Source of the DNA: Methanomethylovorans hollandica DSM 15978
GTDB taxonomy: Archaea; Halobacteriota; Methanosarcinia; Methanosarcinales; Methanosarcinaceae
Direction: 5' to 3'
Assembly (NCBI RefSeq): GCF_000328665.1
Contig: NC_019977.1
Coordinates: forward strand, 124,001 to 188,000
DNA length: 64,000 nt
The notes under the pieces were generated by a model that saw only the letters and a list, made by a program, of their open reading frames with translations, searched no databases and was not told the origin of the DNA. Positions 25,198-34,358 of the stretch are shown piece by piece. Position numbers and translations under genes: made by a program. Within the stretch, counting starts at the first letter, position 1, and every line of letters begins with the position of its first letter.

Positions 25198-25980
25198 ATG
25201 AAATCCAAAGGCCTGCTGAGTTTGCTCACTTTTTCGGAAAAAAGAAAAGATCTACTTCTATTTCTCCTGGAGCAACCTTCAACACTTACTAATATACGTA
25301 ATAAGTTCAATGTATCTTCTCCAGAGATCGCTCCACGGATAAGAGAGATGGAATCTGCCAACCTTATGTACAAAGATCCTTCTACCAAGATGTATACCCT
25401 TACTACTACAGGAATGATCGTCGCAAAATCATTCAAACCTTTTCTTGATATGGTGGGTCTCCTCGAAAAGAATGAAGATTTTTGGAATGATCATGACCTA
25501 TCCGGAATACCAGAACATTTGCTTGACAGATTAGTGGACCTTAAAGATTGTAATTTTTATGTGGACAAACTTGAGAACATATATGACTCTCATAAGGTAT
25601 TCACAGAAAATATAGGGCACTCCAGTCTGATCAAAGGCGTTTCCCCTGTATATTTCTCTTCTTATCCCGATTATTTTATGCAACTTGCAATAAAAAATGT
25701 CCCTACATCACTAATTCTTACTAGATCTGTTTATGATAAAGTCGAAAATGAGCACGCAGATAAAATGAAGGCATATTGTGCTGCTAAATCCACTGAACTT
25801 TATCTTCTTGAGAATGCAAAGGTTGCTTTTGTCGTTACAGATATTTTCTTTTCCATGTCTCTGTTCTTTAAATCCGGTAATTACGATCCCCGCACAGACC
25901 TCGTCTGTTTTGATAGGTCTGGTATACAATGGGGAAATGATCTGTTTGAATACTACTTGTCACAAGCAAAAAAGTTATAA
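25198..25980 (+). CDS. Winged-helix regulator with FilR1 (DUF1724) domain
   Basis: About 260 residues from the ATG at 25198 (TTG 25183 and ATG 25189 are in frame), chosen because the family starts with MKSKxLL. N-terminal winged helix (LTFSEKRKDLLLFLLEQPS, SSPEIAPRIREMESANLMYK) and a C-terminal FilR1/DUF1724 ligand-type domain from about residue 120 (SPVYFSSYPDYFMQLAI, SLILTRSVYDKVENEH). In Methanosarcina, proteins of this architecture (Msr) control methyltransferase and methanol-use genes. Here no methyltransferase is adjacent, so the target is unknown. Possible operator at 25107-25124. Convergent with the UbiA gene, 9 bases apart. Confidence 0.9.
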   Translation: MKSKGLLSLLTFSEKRKDLLLFLLEQPSTLTNIRNKFNVSSPEIAPRIREMESANLMYKDPSTKMYTLTTTGMIVAKSFKPFLDMVGLLEKNEDFWNDHDLSGIPEHLLDRLVDLKDCNFYVDKLENIYDSHKVFTENIGHSSLIKGVSPVYFSSYPDYFMQLAIKNVPTSLILTRSVYDKVENEHADKMKAYCAAKSTELYLLENAKVAFVVTDIFFSMSLFFKSGNYDPRTDLVCFDRSGIQWGNDLFEYYLSQAKKL

Positions 25981-25989
25981 AATTCGTGT

Positions 25990-26910
25990 TCATCCCATAC
26001 TTCCAATTACTGCTCTTAGAGATATTATGGACCCAGACTCGCCATCAACAAGGAAAAGTCTTTCTATTTTCCCTCTTGTAGTTTCATTTTCCCGGTCATG
26101 AGTAAGCCGAATTATATATACTAACCCTATAAAAAAGCTATACAACACTATTAAAGGCTCAAATGCAATCAATTTCATTATTATTGCGGTTGCTATAAGT
26201 GAATGAGATATCATGTGCAATGCTAATAGCAATTCACGTGTATTTTTTTTTCCCAAGCTTACAGGAAGTGTTTTAATACCTGCCATCAGATCTCCTTTGA
26301 CATCCTTAAAGTCGTATATCGTCGAATTAATAAATAGTTTAGATGCATAGTAGAAAAATACTATCAACACAGGCAGGTAATTCTCAATACCATTTCCAGC
26401 TATACCTGTAATGAAAGTTCCCCATGTCAATCCAACAACGAGGTTCTTGATGCCCAGGCCACCTTTTAGTTTAAGGTTCAGTTTTCCCAAATTAATTCCT
26501 TTACTATATAGATATCCAGTTATAAGGGGAATCAAAGCTATAACTATTAAACCACTGTTACTCAGAATGTAAAAACCCAATAGGAATGCAACCAGGGAAA
26601 ATAACAGTGCTATTTTTTTATTTGCTCCATTTAGTTCAGATCTGTTTATACTATCTTCGGTTGATTCAAGTGCACGGTCCAGAGTATATACTGCATATAC
26701 AATAAGTCCCCCTGCTACGCAATTCGATATGCTGGTCTGTGCCAAAAGCAGTAATGATGCTATGTATACACGTAAAGCTCCTGAGATGGATACCAACAAA
26801 GAGCTTTTCAGCATGTTTATTGTTGGTAATATATTCCCGTAGTGTTCCTTCTCTATGCTCAGATTTTTCTTTCTGGTATAATTGCCATAGAAATTATTAC
26901 TTGTGTTCAT
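25990..26910 (-). CDS. UbiA-family prenyltransferase with divergent first motif
   Basis: 306 residues from the ATG at 26910 (TTG at 26916 also in frame). About eight hydrophobic segments. The second metal-diphosphate motif is clear (TIYDFKDVKGD at about 196-206). The first, where most family members have N-D-x-x-D, reads YTLDRALESTEDSINR, so the Asn-Asp is changed but acidic residues remain. This form resembles uncharacterised UbiA relatives rather than the DGGGP synthase needed for archaeal lipids. A membrane enzyme moving a prenyl chain to an unknown acceptor is the likely role. Transcribed alone, convergent with the regulator. Confidence 0.82.
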   Translation of the reverse strand: MNTSNNFYGNYTRKKNLSIEKEHYGNILPTINMLKSSLLVSISGALRVYIASLLLLAQTSISNCVAGGLIVYAVYTLDRALESTEDSINRSELNGANKKIALLFSLVAFLLGFYILSNSGLIVIALIPLITGYLYSKGINLGKLNLKLKGGLGIKNLVVGLTWGTFITGIAGNGIENYLPVLIVFFYYASKLFINSTIYDFKDVKGDLMAGIKTLPVSLGKKNTRELLLALHMISHSLIATAIIMKLIAFEPLIVLYSFFIGLVYIIRLTHDRENETTRGKIERLFLVDGESGSIISLRAVIGSMG

Positions 26911-26916
26911 GTACAA

Positions 26917-27258
26917 GTAAATTCTAATGCTTTGGAATTATTAGTAACCCATTCTACTTTTATATCAATGAGTTAGTTTGTAAATTCAAGCAACATCCAG
27001 ACGAATGTGTAAAGGTTATTGTACCTCAATAAAATTGTATTAAATATAAACGAATCTTCTCTATTGTAGCAGATGTTTGTACTTTTACCAGCATACTTTG
27101 TTTGCACATTTCGATATCAGCCAACCAAGTCTTACATTTCAATCTATTAATTACCAACTATATTTATAGAAGATTAAGTTCGCCTTTTTTCATTAAGTCC
27201 CTCTTTCCATATCTTAGAGGCAGAGTATTTAATATAGATTAGTGATGTTTATTTTCAT
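26917..27258. other. 342-base intergenic region between UbiA gene and gpmI
   Basis: AT-rich, with divergent promoters expected at its ends. A TATA-like CTATATTTATAG lies near 27160-27171 and a better box for gpmI at 27226-27236. No frame above about 30 codons with a ribosome binding site, no tRNA-like cloverleaf and no long hairpin was seen. Confidence 0.4.
27226..27236 (+). promoter_or_regulatory. TATA box of gpmI, probably leaderless
   Basis: TATTTAATATA is centred about 27 bases before the ATG at 27259, and there is no GGAGG-like site close to the start. Transcription would begin at or next to the start codon. Confidence 0.5.
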
Positions 27259-28800
27259 ATGTCACTATCCAAAAAAACTTTACTACTTATGATCCTTGAT
27301 GGGTGGGGCTATAATCCCGATCCTCAAGGCAATGCTGTTCTGGCTGCCAGGACTCCAGTTCTTGATTCCCTTCTGGAAAAATATCCATTTACTTTTCTGG
27401 AGGCCTCAGGGGAAAGTGTTGGTCTTCCTTCAGGACAGATGGGCAATTCTGAGGTGGGGCACCTCAATATAGGTGCGGGAAGAATTGTGTACCAGGATCT
27501 GACTCGGATCAATCGGGCAATAGAATGTGGTGATATTTACAATAACCGGGCACTTCTCGCGGCGGTAAAGAATGTTAAGGAGAAAAACTCAAATCTGCAC
27601 TTTATGGGTCTTTTCTCATATGGTGGAGTCCACAGCCACATAAATCACTTGAAAGGTTTAATAGGGTTTGCTGCAGATATGGGACTCTCAAAGGTCTATG
27701 TTCATACTTTTCTTGATGGCAGGGATGTCCCTCCCAGACAAGCCATTTACGATATGGAAGAGTTTCAGCAAATATATTCTCTAAAAGGCAATGCTGTAAT
27801 TGCTACTGTCTCAGGGAGATATTATGCAATGGACAGGGACAAACGCTGGGATAGGACAAAGCTGGCTTACGATGCATTGGTCCTGGGTAAAGGTTTGAAG
27901 TCCAAAGACCCTGTTTCTGCTGTAAGGGAGGCATATGAAAGGGGTGAAAATGATGAATTTGTCAAACCTACGGTGATCACTGGTAAAGATGGGCAGCCAC
28001 TTGCCACGATCAATGACAATGATTCTGTGATATTTTTCAATTTCAGGCCGGATAGGGCACGTCAACTTACATACTCATTTGTAAATGAATGTTTTAACGA
28101 TTTTGAAAGAACTATTCATCCACATGTCCATTATGTATGCATGACTGAATATGATGAGAAACTGTCTGTCCCTCTCGTCTTCCCACCAGAATATATTGAG
28201 AACACACTTGGGCAGGTTCTGAGCTGTCATGGTCTAAAGCAGTTAAGGATAGCTGAAACCGAAAAATATGCACATGTTACTTTTTTCCTGAATGGAGGCA
28301 TTGAGCAGCGAAACCCTGGGGAGGACAGGTTATTGGTTCCATCTCCACAAGTGGCTACTTACGACCTTAAACCAGAAATGAGTGCTTATGAGGTCACGGA
28401 TGCTCTTGTGGAACAGATCCTGTCAGGCTCATACGATGTCATCATAGTTAATTATGCTAATATGGATATGGTAGGCCATACAGGTTTCTTCGATGCTGCG
28501 GTAGAGGCGGTCCAAATAGTTGATACATGCGTGGGAAAAGTTGTGAATGCTGTCATGGCATCGGGTGGATCTGTTATCATTACTGCTGACCATGGCAATG
28601 CTGAGAAGATGATGGATATGGTTTCAGATTCTCCTCATACGGCTCACACATCTAATTTGGTACCTTGTATCTATGTTTGCGATGAACCAGGCCTGCAGCT
28701 TAGAAAAGGAAAATTATCGGATATTGCGCCCACAATGCTTGAAATACTGGGCATCCCTAAGCCATTGGAAATGACTGGCAGATCACTTTTAAACAAGTGA
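27259..28800 (+). CDS. gpmI: 2,3-bisphosphoglycerate-independent phosphoglycerate mutase
   Basis: 513 residues, the bacterial-type iPGM length, longer than the archaeal ApgM form (about 410). Interconverts 2- and 3-phosphoglycerate in glycolysis/gluconeogenesis. Seen: metal ligand D14 in LILDGWG-like MILDGWGYN, nucleophile S64 in GNSEVGHLN, the insertion domain with DGRDVPP and [19 protein letters not shown], and the second metal set [13 protein letters not shown] and [11 protein letters not shown]. The alkaline phosphatase fold is complete. Convergent with fen, only two bases apart, so the two transcripts must overlap. Confidence 0.97.
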   Translation: MSLSKKTLLLMILDGWGYNPDPQGNAVLAARTPVLDSLLEKYPFTFLEASGESVGLPSGQMGNSEVGHLNIGAGRIVYQDLTRINRAIECGDIYNNRALLAAVKNVKEKNSNLHFMGLFSYGGVHSHINHLKGLIGFAADMGLSKVYVHTFLDGRDVPPRQAIYDMEEFQQIYSLKGNAVIATVSGRYYAMDRDKRWDRTKLAYDALVLGKGLKSKDPVSAVREAYERGENDEFVKPTVITGKDGQPLATINDNDSVIFFNFRPDRARQLTYSFVNECFNDFERTIHPHVHYVCMTEYDEKLSVPLVFPPEYIENTLGQVLSCHGLKQLRIAETEKYAHVTFFLNGGIEQRNPGEDRLLVPSPQVATYDLKPEMSAYEVTDALVEQILSGSYDVIIVNYANMDMVGHTGFFDAAVEAVQIVDTCVGKVVNAVMASGGSVIITADHGNAEKMMDMVSDSPHTAHTSNLVPCIYVCDEPGLQLRKGKLSDIAPTMLEILGIPKPLEMTGRSLLNK

Positions 28801-28802
28801 TT

Positions 28803-29819
28803 CTAGAACCATTGGTCCAGGGTTCTCTGCCCGGGTCCGCTAATCTTTTCCAGTCTTTCACAGGCTTTAATGACCCTTTCTTTTGAAAAGTCATGCCCCT
28901 GGCAAAGGAATTCAACAATTGCGTCAGTGTCGGGTTTTTTCCATTTGAGAGTATAGTTGTCTGTTACAGAAGGATTTAAAAAAAGATCTTTTATCTCCTG
29001 CAGGTCCTCTATATTCTGTCCAACTGCCTGCAACACTTTTTCAATGCTCCTATGCTCTTTTATAAGTTTCAATGCTTTTTTTGGTCCGATCTTTTCAAGT
29101 CCGCGGTTGTAATCTGTCCCTACACATAATGCAATCTCTATAAGTTGTGACTGGTCGATCTCCAGTTCTGCCAGATTTTCCCCGAGTTCCATTATTTCAG
29201 GTTTCACATCCACAAAAATATTTTTCTTTGGCAATTTACGTTTACCAGTTATTGTAAGGTTCCTCACAACAAAAGAAGCTCCGAAAAGCAATGAATCATA
29301 GTCCTGCGAGGCCACATAGTTTGCATCTCCTCTTTTCACCATGTGGGCAGCCTGGCTCTCTCCTTCAGAGGGGGCATCAACCCAGGGAATGCCCATGGCC
29401 ACAAGAAGCTTTCTGGAATCTTCAACAATTTCATGGGTGACCCTGGAGGAAGCCTGTGCATACATATATGCTTCTTCTGCTAATCCTTTAGACTTTGCTT
29501 CTTCCCATTTTATTGTTGCTTTCTCTCTGTCAGCCGTCCGCTTCTCTATAGTCCGGGCTTTAAGATGCGATGGTTTCCCATCAAAAACAAATACTGGTTT
29601 AATTCCTTCTTCCATAAGGCTGGTCATCCGATAAAGAATGCCCGACAGATGAGAGGTAATATTCCCTCTGGAATCCTTAAGAGGGGTCCCATCTCTCTGT
29701 CTTATTATACTAAGAAACTGATAAAGAGTATTATATGCGTCTACAGCCACTACTTTATGGGACAATTCGGATATTTCAACTTGCTGTTTCTTTAGAAGCT
29801 CTCCAATATCTGTTCCCAT
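28803..29819 (-). CDS. fen: Flap endonuclease 1
   Basis: 338 residues from the ATG at 29819 (MGTDIGELL); an open frame continues to 29876 but would enter the upstream gene. Removes 5' flaps in Okazaki fragment processing and long-patch repair. Seen: N-terminal nuclease region with the acidic [14 protein letters not shown] and [18 protein letters not shown], the internal nuclease part [17 protein letters not shown] and [11 protein letters not shown], the helix-hairpin-helix [20 protein letters not shown], and the terminal PCNA-binding PIP box QRTLDQWF. All catalytic acids appear present. It follows a small gene by 16 bases. Confidence 0.97.
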   Translation of the reverse strand: MGTDIGELLKKQQVEISELSHKVVAVDAYNTLYQFLSIIRQRDGTPLKDSRGNITSHLSGILYRMTSLMEEGIKPVFVFDGKPSHLKARTIEKRTADREKATIKWEEAKSKGLAEEAYMYAQASSRVTHEIVEDSRKLLVAMGIPWVDAPSEGESQAAHMVKRGDANYVASQDYDSLLFGASFVVRNLTITGKRKLPKKNIFVDVKPEIMELGENLAELEIDQSQLIEIALCVGTDYNRGLEKIGPKKALKLIKEHRSIEKVLQAVGQNIEDLQEIKDLFLNPSVTDNYTLKWKKPDTDAIVEFLCQGHDFSKERVIKACERLEKISGPGQRTLDQWF

Positions 29820-29835
29820 AAAAACAGAATAGTTG

Positions 29836-30147
29836 TCACATATTCTTAGTTGTTTCGTTAGTATCCAGTTGTACATCTATGACCGAATCATCAGATGCAT
29901 CGATCTTCCCTATTTTTAGTATATTTCCTACTCTTTCGACAAAGTCTGCTTTTGTGATCTGGACTTGATGTCCGTCTACATCAGAGCTTCTGTTCTTGTG
30001 TACGATAAGCAACTTCTGTCCGCTGATTTCATTGCCAATCTTTGATATGACATTTTTAATGACTTGCTCGAAATCAGAGTAGATCATTATTTCTGAGTAT
30101 TTTCCAGCTTTTTTTATAATACCAATCGGTTCGAGATGAATGCGCAT
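29836..30147 (-). CDS. Conserved small protein of unknown function
   Basis: 103 residues, ATG at 30147 with AGAGGTG five bases upstream. Mixed alpha/beta, no membrane segment: [20 protein letters not shown] at the start and an alternating [20 protein letters not shown] segment in the middle. The opening PIG-I-x-K resembles the first strand of the TrmO/YaeB family, but the rest does not follow that family. Just upstream of fen on the same strand (16-base gap), so possibly cotranscribed with it. Function not recognised. Confidence 0.75.
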   Translation of the reverse strand: MRIHLEPIGIIKKAGKYSEIMIYSDFEQVIKNVISKIGNEISGQKLLIVHKNRSSDVDGHQVQITKADFVERVGNILKIGKIDASDDSVIDVQLDTNETTKNM

Positions 30148-30270
30148 ATACGCACCTCTTTTTAAAATGAGACTTTTAAACTAGTCATCATAAGTAAGCA
30201 CCTGTTTATATTATTTTCGCATCACCTGGGAAATAAATAATCCTCGATAGTAACAATCTTCCATCATTTC

Positions 30271-30597
30271 TTATCTGTACCTTTTGCTATCTAGGGCTTC
30301 CAAAGTTTCATTTACTCTGCTGATCACTTCGTTCATTTTTCGGTCCATGTTGCTTTCTATGCTCTGAACATTGGTCTTGAGAGACCTTTCCTTTATATCT
30401 ATCGTAGTCTCTAGTTTGCGCAGGCGTATGTCTACTGACAGGATCATAGCCGCCAGAGCCCCCACCATAACTATTGCTGCGAGTATTATAAGGGAATTTG
30501 CAGGATCATAACTGAATCTTCCGAGCCATTCATACGTAAGTACGAACGATGACACAACCATTACTATGGAAAAAACAATATCTCTTATTTCCATCAT
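30271..30597 (-). CDS. Small membrane protein with cytoplasmic coiled coil
   Basis: 108 residues. Two hydrophobic helices (about 6-24 and 34-54) followed by a charged helical region with heptad spacing (RLRKLETTIDIKERSLKTNV, NEVISRVNETLEALDSKRYR). The layout is that of a membrane-anchored coiled coil. No known domain. Start is the second or first ATG (MMEIRD); it is followed at 123 bases by the small gene at 30147 on the same strand. Confidence 0.68.
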   Translation of the reverse strand: MMEIRDIVFSIVMVVSSFVLTYEWLGRFSYDPANSLIILAAIVMVGALAAMILSVDIRLRKLETTIDIKERSLKTNVQSIESNMDRKMNEVISRVNETLEALDSKRYR

Positions 30598-30955
30598 CTA
30601 CCCTCATGAAATAGAATTTTGATTCCTTTATTTAATTCTTCTTTAAGGAATAGTAAATCAATAGATTGACTTTGTAGAAAAGCCTTTTCAATCTTATTCA
30701 GACGATACTTTCTTGTTTTTTCTTTGAGATGTTCATTTCTGCTTGCATATACTTCTTCATTTCGTTTTCAAGTTCAATGAAAAAGCACACACATAAGCAT
30801 ACACATGCGTACGCATATAGGCATGTGTATTCATATTCTTATTTATATATGCATATATATATAAATCCCTTATTTAACATAGTGGTAACTATAAGTTCCA
30901 TGGAATGTTATTTAAGTAAACATTTTATATTCCTTAATTGTTAGGGGGTACTTAC
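30598..30955. other. 358-base intergenic region with alternating purine-pyrimidine tract
   Basis: Between divergent genes. From about 30785 to 30870 the sequence is dominated by CA/TG and TA steps (ACACATAAGCATACACATG..., then TATATATGCATATATATAT), including a hairpin at 30799-30830. It ends with a TATA-rich stretch that may serve the gene at 30956. No protein-coding frame with a ribosome binding site was seen. Confidence 0.5.
30799..30830. repeat. Inverted repeat with 10-bp arms
   Basis: ATACACATGC at 30799-30808 pairs with GCATGTGTAT at 30821-30830 around a 12-base loop that itself contains the palindrome GCGTACGC overlapping the left arm. The surrounding alternating purine-pyrimidine sequence could favour Z-DNA or cruciform extrusion. 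Confidence 0.55.
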
Positions 30956-31702
30956 TTGAGTATAAAGGATCTCATAAATGTCTGGGTTGTAAAGACAGGG
31001 TATTCCGGAAAGCAGGCGCGTGAATGTCTTAAAAAAAATATTATTTCATTTGATCTAGAATTGCATATACTTGATGAATTCGAAGAGGACCTGAACTCTT
31101 CATCTAATCCGTTCATTATGCAAGATCGTTACAGGATGCTTGATCAAAAATATGAAGATTTTACCAATAATCTGGTCTTAGAACTGGAAGATAATCAGGA
31201 CGACTTAAATTATTTTTCCGGCTCTCCTCTGAGGAAAGAAAAGATATCCAGGCTAAAGGAAATGCTTGAGTGCATGAACCGGGAGTTATTAGGTTTTCAT
31301 GAAGTTATGGACAAGTTCGATGAATTTGAACAAGTAGAGTATCTAAAAAGAGCTATTCACGACAAGCTATGTTCTGTTGCACAGTCTAAACTTGAAACAT
31401 GGGCTCTTGATATGGCACGGTTCTCAATAAGTATCCTTATAGGTGATATTGTGGTAATGCCTCTTTCTGAAAAAGGTCTTTTTGCAATTGGAAGGGTCAT
31501 TGGAAGATATAGTCACAACAGTACAGAAATATATACCCGGCATTTTCATAATGTGGACTGGTTGAATATGGAAGTCCCATTCTCTGAGTTGAAGGAAGAC
31601 CTTAACAATCCTTCAGCTGTTTTTCTTCTTACAGGGGAGTCCAGGGAAAAAATACTTGGCATGCTTGTTTCCAAGAGAGTTTCTTCAGATGGATCAATAT
31701 GA
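30956..31702 (+). CDS. Orphan restriction-endonuclease-associated domain with helical N-terminus
   Basis: 248 residues from the TTG at 30956, chosen because GGGGGT lies six bases upstream (a further TTG at 30938 lacks a site). Residues 1-150 are mainly helical and acidic (LNSSSNPFIMQDRYRMLDQK, KEMLECMNRELLGFHEVMDK). Residues about 155-245 (ISILIGDIVVMPLSEKGLFA, IGRVIGRYSHN, FHNVDWLNMEVPFSEL) match in pattern a PUA/EVE-like beta domain found at the N-terminus of Mrr-type restriction endonucleases (G-D-x-V-x-x-P ... G-R-V-x-G-x-Y ... V-x-W-L). No nuclease motif is present. It may read modified DNA without cutting; this is inference. Confidence 0.7.
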   Translation: MSIKDLINVWVVKTGYSGKQARECLKKNIISFDLELHILDEFEEDLNSSSNPFIMQDRYRMLDQKYEDFTNNLVLELEDNQDDLNYFSGSPLRKEKISRLKEMLECMNRELLGFHEVMDKFDEFEQVEYLKRAIHDKLCSVAQSKLETWALDMARFSISILIGDIVVMPLSEKGLFAIGRVIGRYSHNSTEIYTRHFHNVDWLNMEVPFSELKEDLNNPSAVFLLTGESREKILGMLVSKRVSSDGSI

Positions 31703-32083
31703 TGCGAACCCTAAAAACTGGAACAGACTGCATTTGGAGAATATTACGAGCAGGTTATTTACCATAAGAAGTAAACCCAGAAGACTGACCGTACTTCTGG
31801 AAGCTAGCCATATATGGTTCTTCCATGCAGATCCAGTGTCCATTATAGCTCTATAAAACCAATAAATAATTCCGATGAACAAGAACTTCATCATGAGTAT
31901 TGACCAGATACCAAATTCACTCATCAGGATCACAAGGAACGGATTTTTCTCAAATCCATAATTAAGTGCATGATAAGTGGTTATAAAATCTCCCAATACA
32001 TAGAATAGGACTACATACTTTATGTCTCGTAGGAACTGTACAGAAGGATCAAATCCTGCCACAAAAACGTTTTTCAGTAACAC
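31694..32083 (-). CDS. DUF5658-like small membrane protein
   Basis: 129 residues, start GTG at 32083. Four hydrophobic segments. The core YVLGDFITTYHALNYGFEKN is the DUF5658 pattern (a D...T.. helix followed by G-x-E-x-N-P), ending PFLVILM. Function of the family is unknown. Its last nine bases overlap the end of the convergent gene at 30956-31702. Confidence 0.78.
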   Translation of the reverse strand: MLLKNVFVAGFDPSVQFLRDIKYVVLFYVLGDFITTYHALNYGFEKNPFLVILMSEFGIWSILMMKFLFIGIIYWFYRAIMDTGSAWKNHIWLASRSTVSLLGLLLMVNNLLVIFSKCSLFQFLGFASY

Positions 32084-32245
32084 TATCTTATATCATCATG
32101 AACCAGTATATATCCAAAATGGATGCAGATATTTGCCGTATGGACATGCTCTGTAGGATGCTGGTTTTTGCTTTGAACATTATATGACAGGATCATTGAA
32201 AAGACAAGACAATTGTTTTGTACTATTAATAACAATGCTTATTAA

Positions 32246-33421
32246 ATGGTGGAGAGGATGGAGAATATGGATATATCAGATTTGCTGAGTAAGCATAAAG
32301 CAGATGGTTTCATGATCATGGGTAATGCTGAAAATGCTGATTTCTACTACACTACAAATTTCTTTGTTTCAGATAAGTACACCTATATCCAGACATCAGG
32401 CTCCAAAGAGATACTGGTGGTCTCAGAAATGGAAAGGGGCCGTGCTGAAATTGAGTCAAGGATCACGGATATTCGTACATTGCAGGATTATAACTACAGA
32501 GAGAAAGTAAAGGAAAGGGGCGACTCATACCAGGCATATGTCGATTGCATAGCGGAGATCTTGCAAAAAGAAGGTATTCGAAAAATAGGAGTTCCCAGGG
32601 ATTTCCCCTATCATACAGCTCAGGCGTTGAAAGAGGAGGGCTTTACTATTGTTGATATGGAAAGTCCTTTCAGAAAATTGAGGTCCATCAAAAGAGAAGA
32701 TGAAATCAGACATATAAGGTATGCCCAGAAAGCTTGTGAAAAAGCCATGGCTGCAGCTATTGATATTGTTCATAAGTCTGAGATAGTCGATGGTAAACTT
32801 CTTTTCCGGGGTTTTGAACTCACCGCAGACGATGTTCGCAGGGAGATTGACCTTGCATTACTGGATTCTGGTTGTGAAGCAGTAGGAACAATTGTTGCTG
32901 GCGGTAAAAAAGCTGCCAATCCTCATTGGGAAGGAGAAGGCCCACTTAAGCCAAATGAGTCTATTGTTATTGATATATTTCCTCGCAGCAAAAAACACCG
33001 TTATTTTGCCGATATGAGCCGCACAGTCCTGAAAGGTGAAGCATCTGTAGAGCTTCAGAAAATGTATGATGCGGTTCTGGCAGCTCAGAAGGAAGCCATA
33101 GAAATGGTAAAGCCTGGCATACTCTGCAGTGATATACATGACCGTATATGTGATGTACTTGAATCCCAAGGGTTTAAAACAATACGTAGCGGTTCTAAAG
33201 TAGGTTTCATCCACTCTACCGGCCATGGGGTAGGTCTTGAGATACATGAGGCTCCATTTATAGGAACTCAGGAAATTCCTCTTGAGAAGGGTAATGTCAT
33301 TACCATTGAACCTGGCCTTTATTATCCAGATCAGGGTGGTATTCGCATAGAGGATATGTTGTTAGTAACAGAGGATGGTTATGAAAACCTCACGTCACTT
33401 GAAAAAAGATTTGTAGTATAA
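32246..33421 (+). CDS. M24 family Xaa-Pro peptidase
   Basis: 391 residues as listed; ATGs at 32258 and 32267 are also in frame and the GGTGGAGAGG sequence (32248-32257) could serve the last one. N-terminal creatinase/prolidase-like domain (1 to about 150), then the pita-bread catalytic domain: VIDIFPRSKKHRYFADMSRT holds the metal Asp residues, STGHGVGLEIHE the histidine site, and TIEPGLYYPDQGGIRIED the two Glu ligands. Removes N-terminal residues before proline or cleaves X-Pro dipeptides. Followed 46 bases later by methionine aminopeptidase, another M24 enzyme. Confidence 0.9.
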   Translation: MVERMENMDISDLLSKHKADGFMIMGNAENADFYYTTNFFVSDKYTYIQTSGSKEILVVSEMERGRAEIESRITDIRTLQDYNYREKVKERGDSYQAYVDCIAEILQKEGIRKIGVPRDFPYHTAQALKEEGFTIVDMESPFRKLRSIKREDEIRHIRYAQKACEKAMAAAIDIVHKSEIVDGKLLFRGFELTADDVRREIDLALLDSGCEAVGTIVAGGKKAANPHWEGEGPLKPNESIVIDIFPRSKKHRYFADMSRTVLKGEASVELQKMYDAVLAAQKEAIEMVKPGILCSDIHDRICDVLESQGFKTIRSGSKVGFIHSTGHGVGLEIHEAPFIGTQEIPLEKGNVITIEPGLYYPDQGGIRIEDMLLVTEDGYENLTSLEKRFVV

Positions 33422-33467
33422 ATTTCTAGTATAAGTTTTTATTAAATCATCAGTCAGTAGGTGCTTT

Positions 33468-34358
33468 ATGACAGGTAAAATGCAGGAGGATGTTCTGGAA
33501 AAATATCTCAAGGCAGGCGAGATACTATCCAGGGTAAGGAGTGAAGCAAAGGATAAGATCAAAGTTGGTGCAAGTCTGCTTGAAGTAGCGGAGTTTGTGG
33601 AAAATAGGACCCTCGAGCTCGGGGCCGATGGTTCAGCATTCCCATGTAATATCTCACGGAATGATGAAGCTGCTCATGCCACACCAATGGCAGATGATGA
33701 GGGTGTTTTTGGAGAGGATGTGGTAAAGCTGGATATCGGGGTGCACGTAGATGGCTACATTGCCGACTCTGCTATTACGGTTGACCTCACAGGTAAGCAT
33801 GGTGATTTGGTCAAAGCCTCAGAAGCCGCCCTTTATGCTGCCATAGATACCGTAAGAAGTGGAGTGGATACTGCACATATTGGTGCAGTGATCGAAGATA
33901 CTATTCTGGATCTTGGGTTTAAGCCAATAGTCAATCTTACAGGTCATGGGGTTGCAAGGTATATTGCTCACACGCATCCCAGCATACCCAATCGTCATAT
34001 TGATCATGGTTCTATACTCCAGGCTGGAGACGTGATCGCTATTGAACCCTTTGCTACAGATGGTGCGGGAAAAATCGTAGATGGTTCATGGTCAGAGATA
34101 TTTAGTGTCATAGGCAACAAACCTATGCGTCTGCCAGCTGCCCGCAAGCTTTTGAAAGAGATCGAGCCGTACCAGATGTTGCCATTTGCCAAGAGATGGC
34201 TCAAGACAGAAAAGCTTGACTTTGCTCTTATGCAGCTTGCCAAATCAGGTGTGATCACTTCTTATCCGGTGCTCAAGGAAGTTGCAGGCGGTCTTGTGTC
34301 CCAGGCAGAACATACGCTGATAATTACAGAGGATGGTTGTCAGGTGACCACTCTTTAA
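33468..34358 (+). CDS. map: Methionine aminopeptidase, type II
   Basis: 296 residues. Removes the initiator methionine from new proteins. Archaeal type II features: ADGSAFPCNISRNDEAAHAT near residue 54, the metal aspartates in VKLDIGVHVDGYIADSA, the histidine in NLTGHGVARYIAHT, Glu in AIEPFATDGAGKI, the type II insertion (residues 210-270) and the final EHTLIITEDG with the last Glu ligand. AGGTG precedes the ATG. Its stop overlaps by one base the upstream ATG of the following gene. Confidence 0.96.
   Translation: MTGKMQEDVLEKYLKAGEILSRVRSEAKDKIKVGASLLEVAEFVENRTLELGADGSAFPCNISRNDEAAHATPMADDEGVFGEDVVKLDIGVHVDGYIADSAITVDLTGKHGDLVKASEAALYAAIDTVRSGVDTAHIGAVIEDTILDLGFKPIVNLTGHGVARYIAHTHPSIPNRHIDHGSILQAGDVIAIEPFATDGAGKIVDGSWSEIFSVIGNKPMRLPAARKLLKEIEPYQMLPFAKRWLKTEKLDFALMQLAKSGVITSYPVLKEVAGGLVSQAEHTLIITEDGCQVTTL

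Noticed and set aside
29820-29876. Upstream extension of FEN-1
   Set aside because: FEN-1 proteins begin MG-x-D/N-L-x-x-L, matched by the ATG at 29819; the extension overlaps the preceding gene.
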